Source: Rachycentron canadum
Taxonomy: Eukaryota; Chordata; Actinopteri; Carangiformes; Rachycentridae
DNA: 64,000 nt
Reading direction: 5' to 3'
Assembly: GCA_038496675.1 (NCBI GenBank)
Contig: CM076650.1
Span: 13,176,436-13,240,435, forward strand
This document shows, piece by piece, positions 13,401-28,312 of this stretch. Position 1 is the first letter of the stretch. The number at the start of each line of letters is the position of its first letter. Made by a program: the position numbers and the translations under genes. Under the pieces are notes generated by a model. It was not told the origin of the DNA. It saw nothing but the letters and a program-made list of their open reading frames with translations, and made no database searches.

Positions 13401-14723
13401 CATCACACATGCGAGGCCAACTATCAAAGTCTTGTTGACTTTGTTGTTATATCTGTCTCTGTGCACAGTTTAATATGTTACATATTTACTAATGAGACAG
13501 TCACAGTGAACCTCAAGTCCTTTCATGTACCTCAGCGCATCAGACAAGCTTCAAAACTCAACCTTATGTTGTATAAAGCAAATAATTCTAAAGCGTGAAC
13601 AATGGTAAAAGTTATTATGCCAGCGGAAAAAAAGATGCAAAATAATCACTTATTTTATGATTTTGACTTTGAACTAATGGACTGAGGTGTGTGGGCATGA
13701 AGATGCAAGATGAGTGCCACAGTTTGTTTTGTTTGTTCTTGGTTGACAGAGACCCAAGTTCAAGCCACAAATTCCCTGCTGAAGTGCCCTTGAGCAAACT
13801 ACACGGGTGCCTGTGTCGTATTATATTTGTGACCTCCTTGAATCGTATCATATTGTATCATGTTATGCTGCAGGAAACCTTTTCTTTCACTGCATAAGCA
13901 TAGAAACAGCAGCTGTGCTAGTGATGGGAACACAGAAAGGCGGGATCAGGAGCATGTGTGTGCTTGTGTGTATGTCGGCAGCAGGAGTGTGTGGGGGTAA
14001 AGCCCTGTGGTGACCTGTGCCCCCAGCCAAAGAGAGGGGAAGTGGGGGTTTGACCGGGGACAGAATGTAGATGAATGGTAGTGAATGGAAGAACTTGACT
14101 TGTGGGGCCAAAAGGGGACTATTGTATCTTAACCTATTCTCTTACACACAGGAGTGTGTGCAAGTGTGTGTGCATGTGCATGCAACATGGAAATGGAGGG
14201 CAGAACAGGTGGTGCCAGTTATTGAAGGGAATGTATGAATGTGTATGTGGCAGTGTCAGTGGCAATCAGTACTTTTGAAGGAAAATCATATGTAGTGGTT
14301 GTTCAAAACTTGCTTTTGCACAAAGAAGAAAAAATGTCAACGGCATTACCCAGAATGCCAAGTTGACCTCTCACCCCCTTGTGCATCCACTGTGACATGC
14401 AGCAGCTTACCAGATAAAAGACACTGGGAGTAAGGAAGAGATGGAGGACGGAGGAGAGGAGGGAGGAGAATTCCTCTCAGTGCCTCCTGCCCCTGACAAC
14501 TTTGATCTCTGAAGTTGACATGGGACAACACTCTCTCTCTCTGTCTGTCTCTCTCTCTCTCTGTGTCTGTCTCTCTCTTTCTCTGTGTCTGTCTCTCTCT
14601 TTCTCTCTCATCTCTGTCATGCCCAGGCTGTGACTGTGAGGTCAGACTTACAACCCTTGTCCTATCACTATGATAATCTATGTCAAGTGCAAAATGATGG
14701 ACATTACTTGTGTCCTACCAACA

Positions 14724-14791
<68 letters not shown>

Positions 14792-15263
14792 TACAACATG
14801 CATGCAAACTAGCAAACATGTGACAACCATCTAACTCTCAAAGGTATTTGAATTTAATAATTCAGCTGTTCCTGGGTTGTCAAAAAATGGCAATGGCAGG
14901 CCAAGTCACAGGGAGACGGTGATTGAGAGAGAGAGAGAGAGAGAACCAGGAGTTAGAGAGAGAGAGGGCAAGCAAAGGAGAGAGACAGAGAAGGCGGAAG
15001 AGAGAGGAAAAAGGCAGAAAGGAGAGAACAATAAGCGCTCATTGTTTGTTTTGTTCTGCTCTGAAAAAGAGGGAAGAGAAGCGCTTCCCTTCTGAGACTG
15101 ACTCACAGAGATAGAGGCAGCTGTGTGTGCGTGTGTGTGTATCCGTCAGTGAATAGGATTTAACCCGTCACGGCAATGAGTTTCTTTACCCATCCATTGA
15201 TACAATGAGACCAGCCGGATATCAAGCTACCCACCCACCCATCCACACCAAGATGCACACGTA

Positions 15264-15311
<48 letters not shown>

Positions 15312-15472
15312 TCTACACACATTTGTACAGATGAATGGACGATATTGATTATCATAGGTAAAAGCTTAGTTCTTACTGTTCGATTACAGTAGGTTCTGAT
15401 TTCCCTTTCACTTTGTTTTTTCTTTGGTTCTTTGTGGGCACTCTGTCGGCTTTGGTCAATCTTTCAGGTTTC

Positions 15473-15514
<42 letters not shown>

Positions 15515-18500
15515 CGTGCGCGCACGCACACAGAGAGAAAGCAGAAAGCAATAAGCTGGCTGAAATGGTGCCATCAGAGCTACATGATTGATCAATTGAA
15601 TTCCATCATGGGGACTGGCCGGTGGGATTAAATGGGTCGCCGTGGGTTACCAGGCTAAAGCATCATACTGGCTTTATCTCCCCCCTGATTGGTCTGTCAC
15701 CAGAGACCTGCACCATACACTCACACTGCTCCCAGCATCTGTATATCAGTGTGTGTGTTGTGTGTGTGTTTGACTGTAGAAGTGAACTGAGATTATGATC
15801 AAGCAGTATGTTTGTAAGAGAGTGACTGAAAGAGGTTTTGTGTGCTGAAAAGGTCTGGGGAGGTGTTGTGTGGTACGTAGCCTTGTGAGTGTGAAGGGCT
15901 TTTTTTTCCTTGAGCAGCTGGATACGGTCTTATGATTTGAGCTTTACTTGAAGTCTTTGAAATGAAATGTGCCAGGCCTACATTTATCATTTTATATAGT
16001 TACCAAATTTTATTTCACACAGACATTGCCTTTAAAAGGTTACCACCCAACCTGGGATAATACAGTTTGCAAGCAGCTCCAGTAGTATTGTACAGCTGTG
16101 GGACAACACATACGTATGTGGATAGTATGTGATTATTAGACTAGGAGTTGTCACTTGAGTTTGCATTGGTCACATGTGACATGTGACGACTTAAAGCTAC
16201 ATTAGCTTCTTCAAACATAACACAATCTGTGACTGAACTGTTGCAGTCTCAAACTACTCTTTCTTAAGGTCAGGGAGCCATTGTGGCAATGGATAAGAAA
16301 AAGCTAAATACTATCTGATTCCATGATGGAGGATAAGGCTGTAACTTGTGAGGATACAGACTGCAGTACTATTGTTTCTTCTTTGTAGTGATAACACCAT
16401 GTTTCCAGATATCGGCAATTACTTTGGAGAGTACAATGCTATGATAACGTAAAGAAATTCTAGAAAAAATAAACCTGAAATTATCAGTGTGACACAACAG
16501 AACAACAGAAGATAAATATATAGTTTCACAAACCCAAGCTCTTCCTTCTTTCTACACCATTCTCTTTTTTCTTTAGGACCAAAGTCTGGCACAAATGGAT
16601 CTGTATTCTCAGTCCCGATGGGGGGAAAAAAAAAAAAAAAAATTTAAGCCCCTTCCCCCTCTTCACCTGTCCGTCATATCACTACCCCTGCCGCTGGACA
16701 CACACTCACACACATACACACGCTTGCACTCACACCAAACGCACAGTGACCCCCAGGACTAAAATAGGCTCTCAGGAGCGGTTTGGAGCGATGAATTGGC
16801 TGTATAGCGGGGGATTTTCACCCTCATCCCCTTTTTCTCTTTATCTTTTTCTCTCGTTCTCTCTTTTCTAATCATTTGTGGGCCGCGACTCTTCAGAGTT
16901 CTTATAATTGTCTCGTTCAGTCCCTCAGCCTTGCAATAACTGCAGGATACGAGAGCTCACAGTCTAATACTGATACCACAGCAATATATATTTGTGTGTC
17001 TGTGTGTGTATGGGTTATACGACTAGGGAGACGGAGAGGTGCGCATATATGAGAGGCAAGAGTGTACTTTTAAAAGATCAAGAGGGAGAGACAGCGTATG
17101 CTTGGTAATGGATTGCATTTGTATAGCATTTTCTCTGAGTCTCCACAATCTATGATGTCACTTGCTCCTAAATCAGCTCAGTGGAGTTCATCTGAGTGTA
17201 TTCTTCACTCTAACTTCACTCTCCACATCTGCCTCAGTGATTTATTTTATCAACCCATGTCTTTACTCCTCCCTTCAATACTTATCACTGTCTCTTCTCT
17301 GGTTTCTCCTTCTATCATACACACCAGACTAACAAACACCTCTTCTCTTTCTCCTTTCACTTTTATTCCTCCCTTAAACATCCTCTGTTTAAATCCCCTC
17401 TAACCCCACGTCTTCCCCCTGTGTTCTCTCTGTAGGTTTGCAGGAGTCACCACTGGCCAACGGGCATGGCCACAGTGGGCGGGACTTCCTCAGGAAGCAG
17501 ATGAGGGGGGAGCTGTTCTCGCCGCAGCAGATCGAGGTATTGGACCGCCTGTTTGACAGACAGCCATCCTGTCCAATCCAATCCAGCTCTGACCTCTATG
17601 TGAGCCCTGACTCTGGCAAGGTAAGGGCGGGGCATCGTGCAGGCGCTGGGCTGAGGCTTTGGGAATAGGTTAAGGGTTAAATTAAACTCGATTGTTCTTA
17701 TGAAAATGAGGACTGATGCAGAAGAAAAACTATGCATGAAAAACTCACAGAGGTGGCCAGCATAAACTAAAGTCAAGGCACCTCATTGGCCACCTAACAC
17801 GGCACCGCATCTCGGCTCACTTTCCCAGCAATACTGGGGGCACTTTAGCCGTGCACGCATCCACTTGTGCTGCCCATGCCGCACTGCCTTGTGTTGAGTT
17901 CAGCCAAGTGCAGTAACATGCTTGTGTAGCCAGCTTTGCTAAAACCTTTCATGGTGACGTTATGATTCCTAAAAGTCTACTTGTAAACTTGATGCTCTTT
18001 TAGCAATCTTTGCTGCCTGAGTGATTATATATGTATATATTGATTATGTATTTTTTTCTTAGTGTCAACAAATCCTATAAAAAGACCAAAACTGCAAGTA
18101 AAGTACTGTCTCTGTAGCCAAAGCTACCACTATCTAAAAATAGTCCCCAACAAGTAAAAATTAAGTGACTTTTGCTGATTGGTAAAATTAAAATATGCAT
18201 TAAAATCTCTATTTATGGGGACCCCCCTGTGCTCACCTGCAGCAGCCTTGGTTCAAGTACCAAAAACACAGTAAATTATTCAAAAGGTATTGACAGACGT
18301 CTTAACACAATGATGGTTTGTGTCTTTTTCACAGGTTTTGTTGACAGTAACAAAACATACAATAATGCCAGCCTTATCCTTTAAATAGCGACTTTCCAGC
18401 CAGAACAAGATGCCAATTCTTGTGTCAGCCCAAAGTCAATAGCAGTCAGAAGATGAAATGAGCCTCTAAGGAAAAAGAAAAAAAAAATCTAGATATTTTT

Positions 18501-20050
18501 GGGTTTACAGAGGGAAATCCTGAATCCATGATGCTGTGGTCCAGGATTACACTGAGTTAGCTGATGAACATGATCGACTGATTGACATGATGTCTGATCT
18601 AGAAGCTTCTTTAAAACTATTCATACAGACCCAGGGATATACAGCAGAATTTGGCAAACTGTCTCATCATATTTGCAAGTCAACATTAGTGTGCTTGATC
18701 TAACTGCAATATGAAATGCTTGTCACTGCTTTTAGCTAAAAGCCTGTCCTGCCTGCTATGCCTTGCCATGCCATGCCGATCTTGATGAAATTTGTCACAT
18801 TGTACAACAAAATTATGATTATGATTTCAAATTAAATTTTTAAAGCGATACATGAGCAGTGCACTCATCCTAATCCCTATGTCTGTTGTTCACTTAGTGA
18901 TGTGAAAATATCAGCAGCAAGTCATGTTTCCTCTATTAGGCTGACAGACTGCTGTGTCTGTCTGTGCTTTGATAGACAATGTTTTGGCTGCAGCGGAGGC
19001 CCAGTCAGGCCTGGCCTATTGATGTTCCTATAATCTAGATGCACTGCAGGGGTTAATGAGCATATTGACCCAACTCCTATTATGACCTCACTTCCTGCTG
19101 CTCAGGGACACCAACGGAGCTATCCACATGCTGATGCATCTTGGGAATGTGCTGCATATGTGTGTGCTGTTTGAATGTGAGAGTGAAAAGATGAGAAAAC
19201 AAGAGCGAGGAACAGCGCGTCTGTGTGTCTTAATGTTGCATCTAAATTGACCTCCCGCCCTTTCCCAGCAGTAAGTTAATATAAATCTGAGTGGAATTGA
19301 AAGGAGCAAGTGGCACGCTGCATAACAAAACAACAACAAGTGAGCATTTGTATTCTTGCTACCTTTTCCCAAATGTCTTCTCATCTGCAGCCTTCCAGTC
19401 AGAATTAAGAAAATATTTTGCCGGCATCTCAAAATGACACTTCTGTTTCCACAGCCTTTAAAGATATCCCTATGGGTTTATTTATCTAGTCAATGTCAAG
19501 GGCAAGAGGACAAACAGTTAATGGTGGAGTAGTAGTAAATGGAACCACAGACAGGCTACAGCCTTAGACCTCTAGGGCAGAGTTTGGCTTCTTAGCCCAT
19601 TCATTTCTCTCTGACCGACATGGAGAGTGGAGTGGCACAGGGCGAGAGGTCGACAGGGATTGGCTGTTGTAGCTCTATAGACTACGACTTGAGACTATAA
19701 TACCCATGATTCATAGGTCAGTGTCCTCTCTGAGCCTGGTCAAGCCACTGGGGTCGGGGTCGGAGATGGGGGCTTTAAACACTGGGTCGCACTGGGGTCA
19801 AACTGGCTTTAGGAACTGCATTACAAAGAGATGCAACACACATGCACACACTCTCTCTCTCTCCCTCTCACACACACACGTCACTATCTCTCCCTTTACC
19901 TCTGCTCCTTTCTCTCATCCTGTCTAATCAACCACCGCCCCCCTTTTTCCCAGCCTGCATTTCCCAGAGGGAATGATTGACAGTCATACCCTTAACACTG
20001 ACGCACTGACAGCTACAGCTCTGCCTCTTTGGTATGTAGGCTGACTGAGA

Positions 20051-20122
<72 letters not shown>

Positions 20123-22212
20123 TATTGGTGGCGTTTGGTCAAGGAGGGTCACGGTCTGTTGTGACTGACATTCCTAAAAGATACCCAATAGACTTGGCCT
20201 TGCTCTTGTTGTTTCTTCTATTGCAGTGTGCTGGGGCATCTCCGACAGAATGTGAAATGGTTTGTATGTGTGTGTTTGTGAAAGAAAGAAAAAGGTAGAA
20301 AGAGCAGCCAAGTAAGGAGTGAAACAGAGGTGCAAGTGGCTTAATTTCAGGTGCCAACTGTATATTATGATGGTATACTAATATACTGCCATTTCAGCAG
20401 TTACTCCAAGCTCCTCATTATCTTTTAGCTTTCTTCCACTGAAACACAAGCCTCATTCATTATTTCGTCTTCCTTCATTCCACTTGAAGAGATAAAAAAT
20501 AAAATTGCTCACATTCCTCACAAGCAAATCTTATTTTATCTGTCACCAGTAGTTACTCTTTTATCCTGTTTGTCTGAGACCTTCTCTTTATCTTTCATCC
20601 CTAACAAGCCATCCTTTTATCTCATCTCCCTCTCCTGCTCTTGTTCCCCCTCTCCCTGTAGTCTATTAAGCCCCAGTATTAATTTGTGTGTGCGTGCTCA
20701 TATGTGTGTCTGCATGTGTGCCTGTCAGAGAGAGTTCATTTGAATTTCCCTTCAATCACTTCCTATTACCCAGGTGATAAATCAGCAGGGCTGATAGAGC
20801 CCCCTCCCATCCAAACTGCCCCAGGTCCAAATGCCCACCCCAGTGCCAACCAGCCTGGCTTCATAGTGAGATAGACAGAAAGAGAGAGTGTCATTATTCC
20901 CATCAATAAAGCTTAAAAAGAAGCAGAAAGGTCAAAGGAGATCTCCACTCAAGGATGGAGATGGTTGAACTGGTCAAACAACAGTGACAGACCTATACCC
21001 ACCCTCCCCACCCTTAATAAATGCCCTGTAACCAACCTTACACCCTTAATTTCTGTCAATATCATCATCAACCAAATGATAAAAACATTATCTAAATGTA
21101 AAACTGGAGTTACTCTGTATTTTTCTCATATTTGACAAATGCCATGAAAAAACAAATGCATTAGCCTCTCTAAATGATTAATGACTCGTCACCCACCCAA
21201 TCGAACATTAATTAATTCCCACTGAAGATGTTTAAAAATGCGTCCCAGATATATTGGTCAAATCTTTAAAAAAGAAAAGTATAACTTCCTGAAAAGGACT
21301 GACACTGTGGTTTTTAGCAGATGTTACTAAAACAGACTTGGGACTATTTTCAGCTGCAGATGACCACACATTTTGTACTGTAGTTAGTATTTACAGCAGC
21401 AGCAGCAGGACCGTGTATGTGGGATTCACTCAAAATAAACTACAGCACCCTTGTTCGTTGCAAAATGTCCCCCAGTGCAAAACTGGACAACAATCAAGGT
21501 CTAAGAGCAAACAAGGTGCGTTCAGACATGCACAGGATTTGTGTGAATTCAACTGTTGGACTGTCTGTGCAGTCAGTGTTGATTCATCCTGAAGCCAAGT
21601 CTGTCCCGATTATTTCATGTTCTGTCTGAATGCACAGTCAAGCTTTGGCTTTGCAGACAAAACGTGTAAGCAGGATCATGCATTGTTTTGTTTTTATCAT
21701 GAGATTTGTTTTGTTAAGAAAATGTAGGATATCATGAGAAAAATATAGAATATCACCCTCATCTGTCAGTTCTTTGTCACTAGTATCTAATCACTACTCT
21801 GACATAACAGAAGATGCATTAGCCACCAATACAATGACATTTAATTTCAAAATGAATATCAATAAATCATTTATAAACTGGAAATATTAGCCCAATCTCT
21901 CATTCAAAATTTATGAACTTTTTCTGGCTCTCCACAGAAAGAGTTGAGGTCTGGCTTGACTGGAAATGAATATCCTCCCCACTGCGGCCACGCTCAGTTT
22001 GAGCGCAGATGAATTCCTTCCTCACAATCCCTGTCTCAGTTTGTGGGCCTCTGAGGGAATTGTATTTGTTTATAGTCGATCCTTTTTCCATCAGGAGTAC
22101 ACAAGACAATGTGGAGAGATGGAGAGAGAGTGGGAGATGGAGAAATCGGGAGCTATTTGGGGAATGGAGAAAAAGGGAAATACTATTATGCAAATGGGGC
22201 AAGCCAACAGGG

Positions 22213-22246
<34 letters not shown>

Positions 22247-23316
22247 TGTGTGTGTGTGTGTGTGTGTGTGTCTGTGTGTCTGTGTGTGTGTGTGTGTCTG
22301 TGTGTGTGTGTGTCTGTCTGTGTGTCAGAGGGGCGATTAGGACTCATCTGTTATTGATGTGAGATTTGGACCAAACTAAAGAGAGTCAGAGAGAGAGAGA
22401 GAGAGAGAGTCAGAGAGAGAGAGAGATATGCCTTATTGATATTTTTTGATTATCTTTTGCTAATCCTCTTCACTTTCCAGCAAATGGCAGAAATGCTAAA
22501 TTACTAAAATCATACAGTCTTGACCTGTATAAAACATACAATATAACATTGGGCACTGCATTGGTGTTGGTGTGTTGGGTGAAATACAGTCCAGGAGTCT
22601 GACTCTTGAGTAACTGATCCATGAGTGTAGTGACTTATCAGATGCCAAAACACACTAGAGAGGTTTATAATTTCTTGGGGCAGTTTTGTATTGTCCTCCT
22701 GTGTCCATTCATAGTTTCACAAAGGAATCGGCAGCTCCCATCTTTCCTCGCGTCTTATTTCAGCCAGTTCTCTCTTTGTTGCCAATCCCACCTTTGTCTT
22801 ATACAGATGTTATTTATAACTAGAAACCTCCTTTCTTGCTCTGACTTCATACCCCAACTCCAACTTCCCCGGACACCTTTTCCCACCCTGTACAACTCCC
22901 CCACCTCCACTGCCACCACCACCCCCAAAAACCCAACCCCCCTCCCCACCCACGGCCCAGCAGCTGCGTCCCTCCCCTTTGATGAGGGCTGATGGCGCTG
23001 TATGAGCGGTGGAATTGACAACATTTACGGGGGCGAATGAGAATGATCCATCTTCCTTAGCGGGCCTGTCACCCCACTGGCCAAACTTCATCATGGCCAA
23101 TTACCACGGCAGACCCCGTCTTCTCTGCTGCTACTGCTGCCTGGCCCACATCTACATGGATACATGGACACATTAGACACCATTATAATAAGACAGAGAG
23201 CAGCCAAGAGAGGGAGGGAGGGTGTAGGGATAACGTGTATGAATGGGCGAAAAAAAAAAAAACTACAGGTGTGATGTGTGAAGGGGAGGGGGGCATTAAG
23301 AGAGAAAAGAGGGCTT

Positions 23317-23377
<61 letters not shown>

Positions 23378-23767
23378 NNNNNNNNNNNNNNNNNNNNNNN
23401 NNNNNNNNNNNNNNNNNNNNNNNNNNNNNNNNNNNNNNNNNNNNNNNNNNNNNNNNNNNNNNNNNNNNNNNNNNNNNNNNNNNNNNNNNNNNNNNNNNNN
23501 NNNNNNNNNNNNNNNNNNNNNNNNNNNNNNNNNNNNNNNNNNNNNNNNNNNNNNNNNNNNNNNNNNNNNNNNNNNNNNNNNNNNNNNNNNNNNNNNNNNN
23601 NNNNNNNNNNNNNNNNNNNNNNNNNNNNNNNNNNNNNNNNNNNNNNNNNNNNNNNNNNNNNNNNNNNNNNNNNNNNNNNNNNNNNNNNNNNNNNNNNNNN
23701 NNNNNNNNNNNNNNNNNNNNNNNNNNNNNNNNNNNNNNNNNNNNNNNNNNNNNNNNNNNNNNNNNNN

Positions 23768-23798
<31 letters not shown>

Positions 23799-25667
23799 CT
23801 GTGTCTCTGTGTTCAAAGCTGAGAGAGAGAGATGAAGAGAAAGAGGAAGCTGATCTTGTGGTTATAGACTGTTGGACTTGGTTGTACAGTAAATCCCTGT
23901 CTTTGTAAACAGATCAATAAACTCTCAGCTGTAGGTGTTTCTGTACGTGTGGATATGTGTGTGTGTTTACACTAAAGCTTCTTTGCTTTCTGCTATGAAG
24001 AAGCATGTCAGAAATGGAGCATTATATATCAGACAGATTGATCACAGCTGCAAGCAACATCCAGCACTTTTGTATATTAATGTTATATCAAAAGATGTCA
24101 TGATTTGCTATGTTGTTCTGACTTACCGAGCTTCTTTCTCCACTTCCTGCTTCTTTGCAGACGTCAGATTATTCGGCCATGGCCTCACTAGCAGGCGGAC
24201 TTGACGAGATGAAGAACAGTTTGGCCAATCCTGGTACAGGGGCAGAGTTAGGAGCCAGTGTTTCCGGTCCACAGTCTTATTCACTAGTTCCAGGTAAGAA
24301 AGACTAAATAGAATTATACCAGTAAAAAATGTGTAGACAAATTTAACAGATGTTCCCAAAAACACTCAATACTTCAATATGGCATCTGGGATGTGTATAC
24401 TACTGTGTCTCATTAAACGATTCAAATGTTCATTATAAGTTCCTTTTCAAAATTGTGGGGATGTTTTTATTGATGTAAGAGACCATTATTTTTTACACTT
24501 TTACATAGTAGCACTCAAACTTCATCATTTTAGTAATTACCCATAAAACCAATCATGTAGAGTTGACCAGTCAGATGTTGGATGATCCTTAATGGTCAAC
24601 TAAAACGGTGAGTTACAAGGAGAGGAACTCGGAAGCAATTAAAGATGAAGATTTTTTTTCAAATTTTTCTCATGGTGAACGATGATGAAGACATTATTTG
24701 GCTTTACCTGTGTCATTCCATAATTCACAATTACATAACAATAATTTCACAGCTAAATTCAATACATAGTATTTTACACTGAATTTACAATCACGCCCAA
24801 TTGATTTAACGTGTTTAAAGAGCTCAGAGCTCTGGATCTCAGGAGAGGTAAGAAGCCTGGAGGTAAGGAAGAAAAGAAAGGTTGAAGCTTAGAGGAAAAG
24901 TGAGAGCCACGTCTCATTTTCTGTCTCCATTTAGGGGCACTGGGAGAGGCAGTGGTTAATTAAGAGTAGACCAGGGAGCACTTGGACAAGGCTTTGACGT
25001 TCCCATCTGTAATGAGGAGAATCATAGAGCTGGGAATTTGGGGATATCTGGGAATGGGCTCTTTTTTGCCTCTGAAGCCACTGAGGAATATTACCTGCTT
25101 ACACTGATAGAGAGAGAGAGAGATAAAATTTACATTTCTGCTTATGCATGCAAACACACATTCATATTCACGCACACACTTTCTGAATATTATGCATGTA
25201 TTTCATTGCGTGTCTTTTCCCTCAGAATAGAGCTCCCTCTAGGTGATCAGACGTCTGTGTGTTTGACGCAATGTTATTGCATCCTTGAAGGGTTGATACT
25301 CTGGACACATGCTGAAGAGCCACATTTACACACTCAATCTTCGTGCCTGAGGTCTTTCCAAATCTGTAGGGCATTTTCATTTTCCCCTGAACTTCACCCA
25401 GTCTATGCAAGTGCAAACACACAAAGGCACATTGTGCACCCTCGATCCCTCCAGGTTTGACATGTGTTGCTCTGATGGCTGTTTGATGTGGAAGAGTTAG
25501 GTAGTGAGACAGTGAGGGAGAAAGAGAGGCAGAGAATGTGTGTTCATCTGTAGCTGCAAGTGAGCACGAAGGAGACTTGTACTTGTTCGTTGACCTCTAC
25601 GGCAAAGCTGTGGAGAACAGATACATCAACACAACTGGCATAAATATGCACAACAAACACACAGCTT

Positions 25668-25706
<39 letters not shown>

Positions 25707-26858
25707 TACACACACAAATACACACACACTCACACACAAACAGACACACACACAGACACACCTCAGAGGATCTGGCCCTGTCTGCCCCCTCTAAGTTGGG
25801 CTGTAGAGAGTCCATCTCTCCTCTCTTCCACCCTCTCCTCCCTCTCCTCCTTGCCCTGTGCACTGACCCTGAGCGGATGAGTAGCCCGTCTGCACTAATG
25901 CCTCGCTGTCGCGTCAAACACCAAGAAAAACTTTACTACACTGAGACAGGAGAGAGAAGGCGAAGAGGGACAGAGGAGGCTGGAGTAGAGAAGGGATCTG
26001 TGAGAGAGAAACACAAGTAGGGATTCATGCAAGTATTAAGTGAAGAGAACAGAAATGTGAGAGATGTTGGAACATCAATTGATTCGTAATTCAACATGTG
26101 CTGTTTTTCATTGCTCACTCACATTAATGACATTTGTTTTCTCCTGTATGTTTTTTTCCAGTAAACCTCAATAGTTAAGGTTGACCAATATTTATATTTG
26201 AGAAAATTTTTGATAAGGAACCTTTAGATCAGATTTTTAGCCATGCTGCCAGTTTTGCTTTAAGTATAGCGAGGTTGGTTGACTTTGGTCATGTCTGCAG
26301 TATCTAATGTTTCTACAAACTTTCAAGGTCCCCAGATGAGGAATTCTAATAATTGTGGTGATCCCCTGACGTTACTTCTCGTGCCACCATGAGATTAACG
26401 CTTCTGGTTCTAAATGAATTGTCCCAACAACCTTTGGGTGTATACTCTTTGGTGTTCCTTAAAATTTAAATCACCATTATGTGTTTTTATTCGTGACCAT
26501 ATACCTGCAGACATTAATGATATTCCCATCAGCCTCAGCATCAGTGGTCCTTTGAGCTTAGTACCACATCAGCCTGTTATGCTTATTAGTTTATTGGTTT
26601 AGTTTCACTCTCTGATGGTGGAAAATAACTAAATATTTTTAGTGTAGCACTGGATTACATTACCCAGGTAAATTTACTGGTATAGGACTATATATTTATT
26701 TAGCAATTATAGTTAGTTGTAACACTTTGCAGATTAAGATATATCTTTAGGATATATTCTTTAAAATGTGATGCAGTGTTGGTGTTTTTTTTTAACTATC
26801 TGACAGATTATAAACTAGTTGATCTCCAATGCAACTGACTACAATGTTAAAATATTGC

Positions 26859-26890
<32 letters not shown>

Positions 26891-28262
26891 CCACTTACAC
26901 ATAAAATATAGTAAGACATTCTAAAAATGGCTTCTGGACCTTTACTTGTAGTGCAGTATTTTTATATTGTTATTTTACTTTTACTAAAGTAAAGAAACTT
27001 CCTTCACTACTGGCGCCCTCCTTTGCTACTTAAACCTCCCCTCCTTGTCTTAGTGTAACTCATTTCCCAATTCACACCATTTTCCCTTCTCCTGGTCGTT
27101 TATGTTTTCTTCTCAATTTCACTGTCCCTCCCCCTCCTCCTCCCCCTCCTCCTCCTCCTCTTCCTTCTCTCAGTTAGTTAGTGGTGGTTAAGTGGAGGGG
27201 AAGTGAATGGGATTGATGGTGTTAGCATCGGAGCTGTTTATGATGATGATAAATGTGTGTGTGCAGGGGCAGGGGAGGAGGAGGACATCGGTGCTTGTGT
27301 GTGTGTGTATATGATGATGATGAATGGAGGGCTCCCTCTCCACGCACTCCTTCAGTCTACTGCGTGCAAACACAGAGAAATGATTTGGGCTGACACACTG
27401 TCATGTAATCTAATGCAGTTATATATCCTATTCGCCAAGTGACAGACAGAGGAAGGGTGGGGGTGGCCGCGAGGAGGTGTCGGTAAATTAATAGATACCA
27501 GAGAGAGAGAAGAAACAAAAGAAAGCGGATCGTCCTGAGTACCTGCTTTGGCATGCATTTTTCAATAAAGATCCTGCATGACGTGAAGCATAATCGTAGC
27601 CCTTTTAACATTAGTAAATCACTACTACATTAATTTTGTGGCACTGGTTTGATTTGTCCATTGTGTTAGGGTGGCTTTAAGGCTTCTCATATGTATATGT
27701 GCTTTTAATGTCTTTGGATGGTATATTTGAAGGGTATATCAAGCTTTGGCTACAGATAAAGAGATAATACTTGTTAATAGGATCAATTCATTGTTGATTT
27801 GGTGTTTTTCATGAGATTTGTATGTAGATAGACTGGTTTGTGATCTCCATAGTCACAGTTATCTCCACATTTATAGCCATTGTACCAAAGTATGACAATT
27901 TATCTGACAAAAATATCCCAACTTGAAACCTATTTTACTAAATTGTATATTTACTGGCTCCTGGTGTTATTCTGTCAAAATAAGCTAATGCTAAAGGTCA
28001 AATTTATAATTTGAGGGACAGTTAGAATTTAAGTGTCATAAATCAAAATCTGAATCCCATTATGTAAAACATTATTTCTCTAGTTCAGGTCAGGTAGTAC
28101 AAACATGTAACAAGCATGAAACAATTAAGGAAAATGAGATATAGGACAATAACAATTATGTGCAAACAGCCCGCAGGAGCAACACACAGTGTAAAGCTAG
28201 GAGGTATAAATATGATGATGGTAAATTAGTGAAAGTGTTGACATTAATTATGATATTGATAG

Positions 28263-28312
<50 letters not shown>

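Larger units (their letters stand above)
11334..17435 (+). other. pax5: pax5 intron 5
   Basis: The human homologue of this intron contains the B-cell PAX5 enhancer. Here it holds a two-block imperfect duplication (12854-12935 and 13136-13196), microsatellites at 14725-14787, 15267-15306 and 15474-15532, a possible SINE-tail piece (gaagtgcccttgagcaaact) near 13779-13798 and unique G/C-mixed sequence at 16740-16970. Confidence 0.7.
17621..24160 (+). other. pax5: pax5 intron 6 (contains assembly gap)
   Basis: Microsatellites at 20054-20117, 22215-22325 and 22388-22426. A unique, balanced-composition block at 22985-23160 may be a conserved element. The N gap is at 23378-23767. No exon seen. Confidence 0.75.
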
